Shown: piece by piece, positions 59,253 through 64,000 of the stretch
Position numbering within the stretch: position 1 is the first letter of the stretch
Layout of the letters: each line of letters opens with the position of its first letter
Source: Paragonimus skrjabini miyazakii
Taxonomy: Eukaryota > Platyhelminthes > Trematoda > Plagiorchiida > Troglotrematidae
Reading direction: 5' to 3'
Assembly (NCBI GenBank): GCA_014338405.1
Contig: JTDE01000973.1
Span: forward strand, 56,152 to 120,151
DNA: 64,000 nt
Position numbers and translations under genes: made by a program
Notes under the pieces: generated by a model
Seen by the model: only the letters and a program-made list of their open reading frames with translations
Database searches by the model: none
What the model was told of the DNA's origin: nothing

Positions 59253-61292
59253 TGTTTACAAATATGCTTTCTTTTAGGACACAAGGTTCTTCATTAAACA
59301 GTAAGGTAATTCACTTTAGTTCGTCGTAATTTGTGTTTGATTCTTGCATACAACGGTAAGAACGTGAGTGGCCCAACTAACTCAATGAGACAGTCAATCC
59401 TAGTGGTGTTTGTTGTTACTTTGATGGCGGAAATAGTACAGGGTATTGGAGGAAGTCAAAGGTTTTGCCTAGTCAGAATGGGGTTAGCGATTGAACTTCA
59501 GCAGAGATCTTATGACCCACTTCCAACTAGTCTGTCATACTACTGGTTATATTGATTTCTTTGACGGGTAAACAGTTGTGAGTGGTCGGATCGCAAATCC
59601 AATGGGAGTGAACTGAAATTTTGGTCGACTTCAAATTGTGAAGCAGGAGTCAACCAGTCTATTTCTTCAGCATACATGGTTGGCAGATGTAAATACACTC
59701 TTGTTAGTCTCTAACTAGGTAGGCTTATTATTGAAGACTGTGAAATGAACGGTGACTAGAACATTGTTGAACGAACGATTTGACGCTGTCCGGTGCTACT
59801 TCCAGGATTGTTTTAATGAACCTAACGTCAACAGCAATAACATCCTTTTATTGTATTAGCAAATGAGGATATCGATCAGATTGCGTCGTCAAAAATCAAG
59901 AACATTTCGATAATGGAATACGATCAGGTTGTGGTTAGGAGTTATTTCCGAATACCGTACTTCCTTCAGCAGGTAAGACTTTTGTTTCTTCGACTGTTGG
60001 AAAACCGTCAGTATGTAAGCGAGAGGTATTTCCACCCATGCTAATAAACGTGACTTGGATTGTGTGAACTCAAACAAGGATACATACCTAGTACAAACTG
60101 GTAAACATGATCATCGGTTAATCGTGCACACAAGTGAACGTGACCAGTCTTCTAGAGCAGATCGATCACATTGTATAGTTGAGCAGAGCAGTAGCGTAGC
60201 CAGCTGTTCTGTTAACGTGACAAGACTGAGGGATATCGGGAGAAAAGTAATCAGTTTGCTCGTTGTAAATTGCTTATAGCTGTCAACATTATTGTTGAAA
60301 GTTTTTAAACGCAACACGCCATAAAATCCGTCGAAGTAACTTTGTTATCAAGTGAATTAAAATGTGTGAGATTGTTTTTAGCATTCATCCATCTCGTGTA
60401 CTGCATTCGAACAAAACTGCCAGCTGGACCAGTATGGTCAAAACAACTGCCCGTTTGATCAAGTCGGTTGGACAATGGGCGACAAAGTAAAACTGCTTGC
60501 AAAAATTTTCCAAAATAAAGGAAGCTTTACCAATATGTATTGATGTTGCCGTCTGTTGAATCCGTCTTCAGTGAGAACATTAAAGTTAACTTATTGTTTT
60601 GTCATTGAAAATGCTGATCCAAATATGGCTTGACCTGGTAGATTTACTGTGTAGAACAACAACAACAAAAACAACATCGACTAACACACATCAACTTCTT
60701 AACATATCACCCCTACGAAGATTGTCAACAAATCAGGGAGGATTTGTGTTAATGAGAGAGTATTCAACAGATGTAAGTGCCCATTTCCGCAACATGGCAT
60801 GACTGAATCGTTTCACCTCAGTTTGTATTAAATTACACGATATTCTCATAGCCAGTGTAAGTGTGCGTGTCAGTCCCCTAATTAAAACATACACACATAC
60901 TTATTTATTGGTTGGAGGAAGTTTAAACGTGTTCATGGAGTAATCATTATCCTGTGGTGTGTTGCTTCTGAAATTACTCTTGTCGTTCATAGTGGACTGT
61001 AGTTCGTCGCAAGGATGACCCTCTATTTTCTGGGCACAATAGATGATATCATTTGAGGTAATCATTCAGTTAGCTTGACCAATGAACGACTGAATTAACA
61101 AGGTCATATGATGTTGTACATTAAGCTGTATCCAGTCAGTTAGGGTGTTGACCGTCATTATTAACGCAAAACGTAAATTCCTTGGAATGCCAAAATGTAA
61201 CGTTATTTGAAGCTAGTGTCTACAGTTGTAAATAATCGTGCCTGCTCCCGGATATCAATAGCAATACGAGGATTCCTTATCTTATCTAAATT
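59253..61292. other. No supported gene
   Basis: Only short unrecognised frames and a CAA-rich run (60655-60676). Confidence 0.45.
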
Positions 61293-61500
61293 GAACATTA
61301 TTCACAAGTGATCGTAGCTGTGGCATTCTCATAGACTGTCCAGTCGGCTACATTAAAAGAGAGGCAATTGACTCAAGTTTCGCACGCATCACACCTCGTC
61401 AGTAGAGCATATCCGTGTCACAGCCGGGAGTAGCATTATGGCCTCGCTTTCATTAGGCAGTTGTGCTGTCGCCGGACGTGTCGAATTGATATTTGATGTA
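61293..61500 (-). mobile_element. Hammerhead SINE with internal deletion
   Basis: Plus-strand order is tail (cacaagtgatcgtagctgtg, 61303), hammerhead (61365-61408), B-box region (gccgggagtagcat, 61420), then a shortened tRNA-like part, and cggacgtgtcgaattgat (61473) joined early. The upstream head is missing. Confidence 0.65.
61365..61408 (-). ncRNA. Hammerhead ribozyme, core kept, stems lost
   Basis: Minus strand: CTGACGA (61402-61396), GAAA (61381-61378), GTC at the cleavage position. Stem I (CTCTA against AATTG) and stem II no longer pair, so it should not fold. Confidence 0.6.
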
Positions 61501-63299
61501 ATGATGGAAGTATTATCATCCATATATATTTTTGCTAACGCATAGTATATTCAGACATAATGAGATACTTTTAACATGCTTAGGCTTCAGATACGATTTC
61601 ACGTTTGTTAGCAGACATTACATCACCTAAATAAGAAGGAATTATACATTACCCGTTCGTATACCTTCCAGGGAAACACGTTTTCTAATTGACATTTCTA
61701 ACACCTCTCTAATCAGCTAAAGGTTGTAACAGTAAGTTCGTTTATAGTTTTTCAGTTCATCACAGTGCTTTTTCAAACCCTGATTTAGATCATGGATGTC
61801 GACATTTTTTTTCAGATTAGACTGTCAGACTGACTGAAGCCGAAGGATGCCCACGCTTACTCAACATCACCGCAAGTGGCTTGTGCTGTACCACTCCTGG
61901 TTTCAGTCACACACTAGGTGTGTGCTGGTTAGCCAGTTGATAGGTTAGATCACAGTGTTATGTTAACCATCAGATTAGAAGCCAACAGTTTACAAAACAT
62001 TCTCAACAGCCTGTCTATTCTAAGGGAGAACGGCTGTTGCAGTGCAAGTTAAACCATACAAATCTCGGGATGGTTTGTGGTAGACGGTCCTTTCTACACT
62101 TTTTGTGGTAGTCAACAATTCGTGATTTGATGCATCCGGACCCGTTTATTTATTTAGAACTACAAACTAGAAAACGAGAAACGTGAGATGATAACTCTTC
62201 TTGAAACCTCGACAATTACAAACGTGTCTTCTGTAATGAATAGCATATCTAGTGTACCACAATATGACAAAGTATACTTGAGCTGAGCATATCCTAGTCA
62301 TTGCCACCTGTGCGTTGTTGACAAGCTACACCATAAAAGAATTGCAGGTATAATGGTTCATTCCGAAAGTTACTGGCTAATAAGTCAACGGAAATGCGGA
62401 AGCAACTATCACCTATGAGGGATGCACAATGTGTGTAGACTAACATTCACTTAATCTGATGGTTATTCAGAATACTGTCAAACAATTTTGCTGTTCTTCA
62501 CTATCTCGACTTGCTATAAAGTGTTAACTGACAGGCAGACAAATAAAGTTAACAGAGCAATTATGGTATATCTTGTCGAGAATATTGGACATTCAAAGCT
62601 TTACATACAGGCAAACTTGGTGGAGTGTTTGATTATCAGAATCCATACATGCCTACTGTGAGTTCAGTAGTACAGTACCCAACATGATTGACTCATGAAA
62701 ATACGGCCAGAATTCAACTGTTCTTAACACCATTAACAAACTTCAAGCAGGGTAAAACCCCAATACAGCGCCTCATTTTGAGTCAAAGTGATTGACTAAA
62801 GATGAATGCGAGATAGGATATATATTAATAAACTGTTTAACTTAAACCATTCGAAACCAAGCCAACATCAAATTTGCGATAAGTTGCTTCTGTGTATTAG
62901 AGTTGGTTTCAGATGCGTGATCAACTGAGTTATGGCCAGTCTAAAAAATGTGACTTGGTCACGCGATAGAACTATGGTGCACTTAGAGCGACCTATGCTA
63001 AAATGAGCTCGATGAAATGAGGCATTAGGTCAACTGTTTTGTTTGTGGCCGGGAAATCTTCTTAGTCACCTGTTTGTGGTCAGCTAATGTTGCCCCAACT
63101 ATCACTAACGAAGTGGTAGATATCTGATTCGATCGTGCTGCGTCGTAGTAGGACTGTAAAACCCCGGAACTAAATATGTGGACGGAGAGGTGTTATAGTT
63201 AGTGAAACTATTACATATGAGTAGCAAGGGTTTTGTTGTTGTATAGAGTGGACATCGCTCACAATTAGTCGCATCTGTCGGAATGTCATAAACGTCTCT
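61501..63299. other. No supported gene
   Basis: Only short frames (for example 63105-63308, -). Nothing is recognised. Confidence 0.45.
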
Positions 63300-63510
63300 G
63301 TAAACCATTTTGCTAAAGATGTACTAAACACGATTATCTCATGAAAGCTTGATCGGTGATCAAATCCAGGAAGTGGCAAAGAAACCTACTGATGAAAAGC
63401 TCCAACAAGACCGAATTTCAAGTATAGCGATTCTTTTCGCAAAAGGGTCCCTGACATTTCCGTGGTGATGCGACAGCTGTGTACAATTCTGATGTTCAAA
63501 GAATATAGCG
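63300..63510 (+). mobile_element. Hammerhead SINE, 5'-truncated, degenerate
   Basis: taaacacgattatctcatga (63326) aligns with the A-to-B box spacer, then aagtggcaaagaaacctac, hammerhead relic (63385-63430; core CTGATGA kept, GAAA reads GAAT), then the tail (gatgcgacagctg, 63467; gatgttcaaag, 63491). Confidence 0.6.
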
Positions 63511-64000
63511 CATAGGTTTCATCCAATTTTTGGCGAAAGTGACGTCGACCTTGTAAGTTGGTTAATAACTGTCCAGATTATCAATCTGACATTCACTCAC
63601 AGATTATGCATTAGATTCGGTAGCTTTCATTGTGTCCCTGTGATCCCAGATTATGAATGTACCTGCGTACCACTTCGCTGGTGGTCCCTGAGAAATATGC
63701 TCGTGAGGTTGTCTTCCAGCCAACCTTGACGAATGAAGGAAATTGTTAGTTACAACCGGACCTTCCTCTTTGTAGCTAATTGACCAGCACTTAACTCCCT
63801 CATTTTTGATCACCAGATGTCAAATACTATTTACTCAATCTGATAAATATATTTTTCCCTGTTCCATCGGACTCATACAAATGGGAGAACGTGTATTCCA
63901 AGCAAAATTTCACGTAGCAGTGATATAGTTTCCACTAGTAATCAAAACGTAGCATTTTGAATCCGAGCTCATCCATAACTTGCTTGGTGATAAACATAAG
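63511..64000. other. No supported gene
   Basis: The minus frame 63604-63813 is unrecognised. Nothing else is seen. Confidence 0.45.

Overview
The window looks like non-coding, repeat-rich DNA from an invertebrate animal genome. A flatworm, probably a trematode or schistosome-like fluke, fits best. It is AT-rich, has no bacterial-style gene packing, and has one 100-N scaffold gap (27603-27702). Reading frames are mostly short and broken. The recognisable content is decayed retroelements: Penelope-like elements (PLEs), an RTE-type LINE, a Gag-like zinc-knuckle fragment and a tRNA-like SINE that carries a hammerhead ribozyme (HHR). The Sm-alpha SINEs of schistosomes also combine a pol III promoter with a hammerhead, which is the main reason for the flatworm guess. 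The species cannot be named from the sequence.

Layout. PLE copies encoding reverse transcriptase (RT) and/or a GIY-YIG endonuclease (EN) lie at 2492-4120 (+), 9040-9460 (-), 12056-13540 (-), 17412-18985 (-), 20080-20480 (-), 25850-27200 (+), 27300-28440 (+), 31690-32990 (+), 35735-35990 (+), 37905-38290 (+), 39500-39905 (+, weak), 40080-41190 (-), 48540-48720 (+) tail-to-tail with 48730-49740 (-), and 52860-53400 (+). The best-preserved copy is 17539-18985, with a single nonsense codon. Two PLEs lie in tandem across the N gap. An RTE-like LINE 3' half is at 33500-34450 (-). A Gag-like fragment at 37360-37905 is joined directly to a PLE endonuclease.

The SINE family (about 300-340 bp; A box, B box, then hammerhead, then a conserved tail) occurs about a dozen times: 6170, 8412, 15530, 22140, 42842, a four-piece cluster at 45218-46013, 50222, 54780, 55050, 59068, 61293 and 63300. 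The hammerheads at 22243-22288 and 45267-45311 keep all core bases plus near-complete stems; the others are decaying. Independently, the 3' flanks of two PLE copies (17412-17452 and 12056-12096) align as a second, different hammerhead relic with a perfect 6-bp stem I.

Possible host-gene exons are few and weak: 361-740, 41372-41773, 42030-42277, 56960-56987 (a 28-nt exon between strong splice sites) and 57696-57954 (a terminal exon after a strong acceptor). No rRNA, true tRNA, CRISPR or complete protein-coding gene was found.
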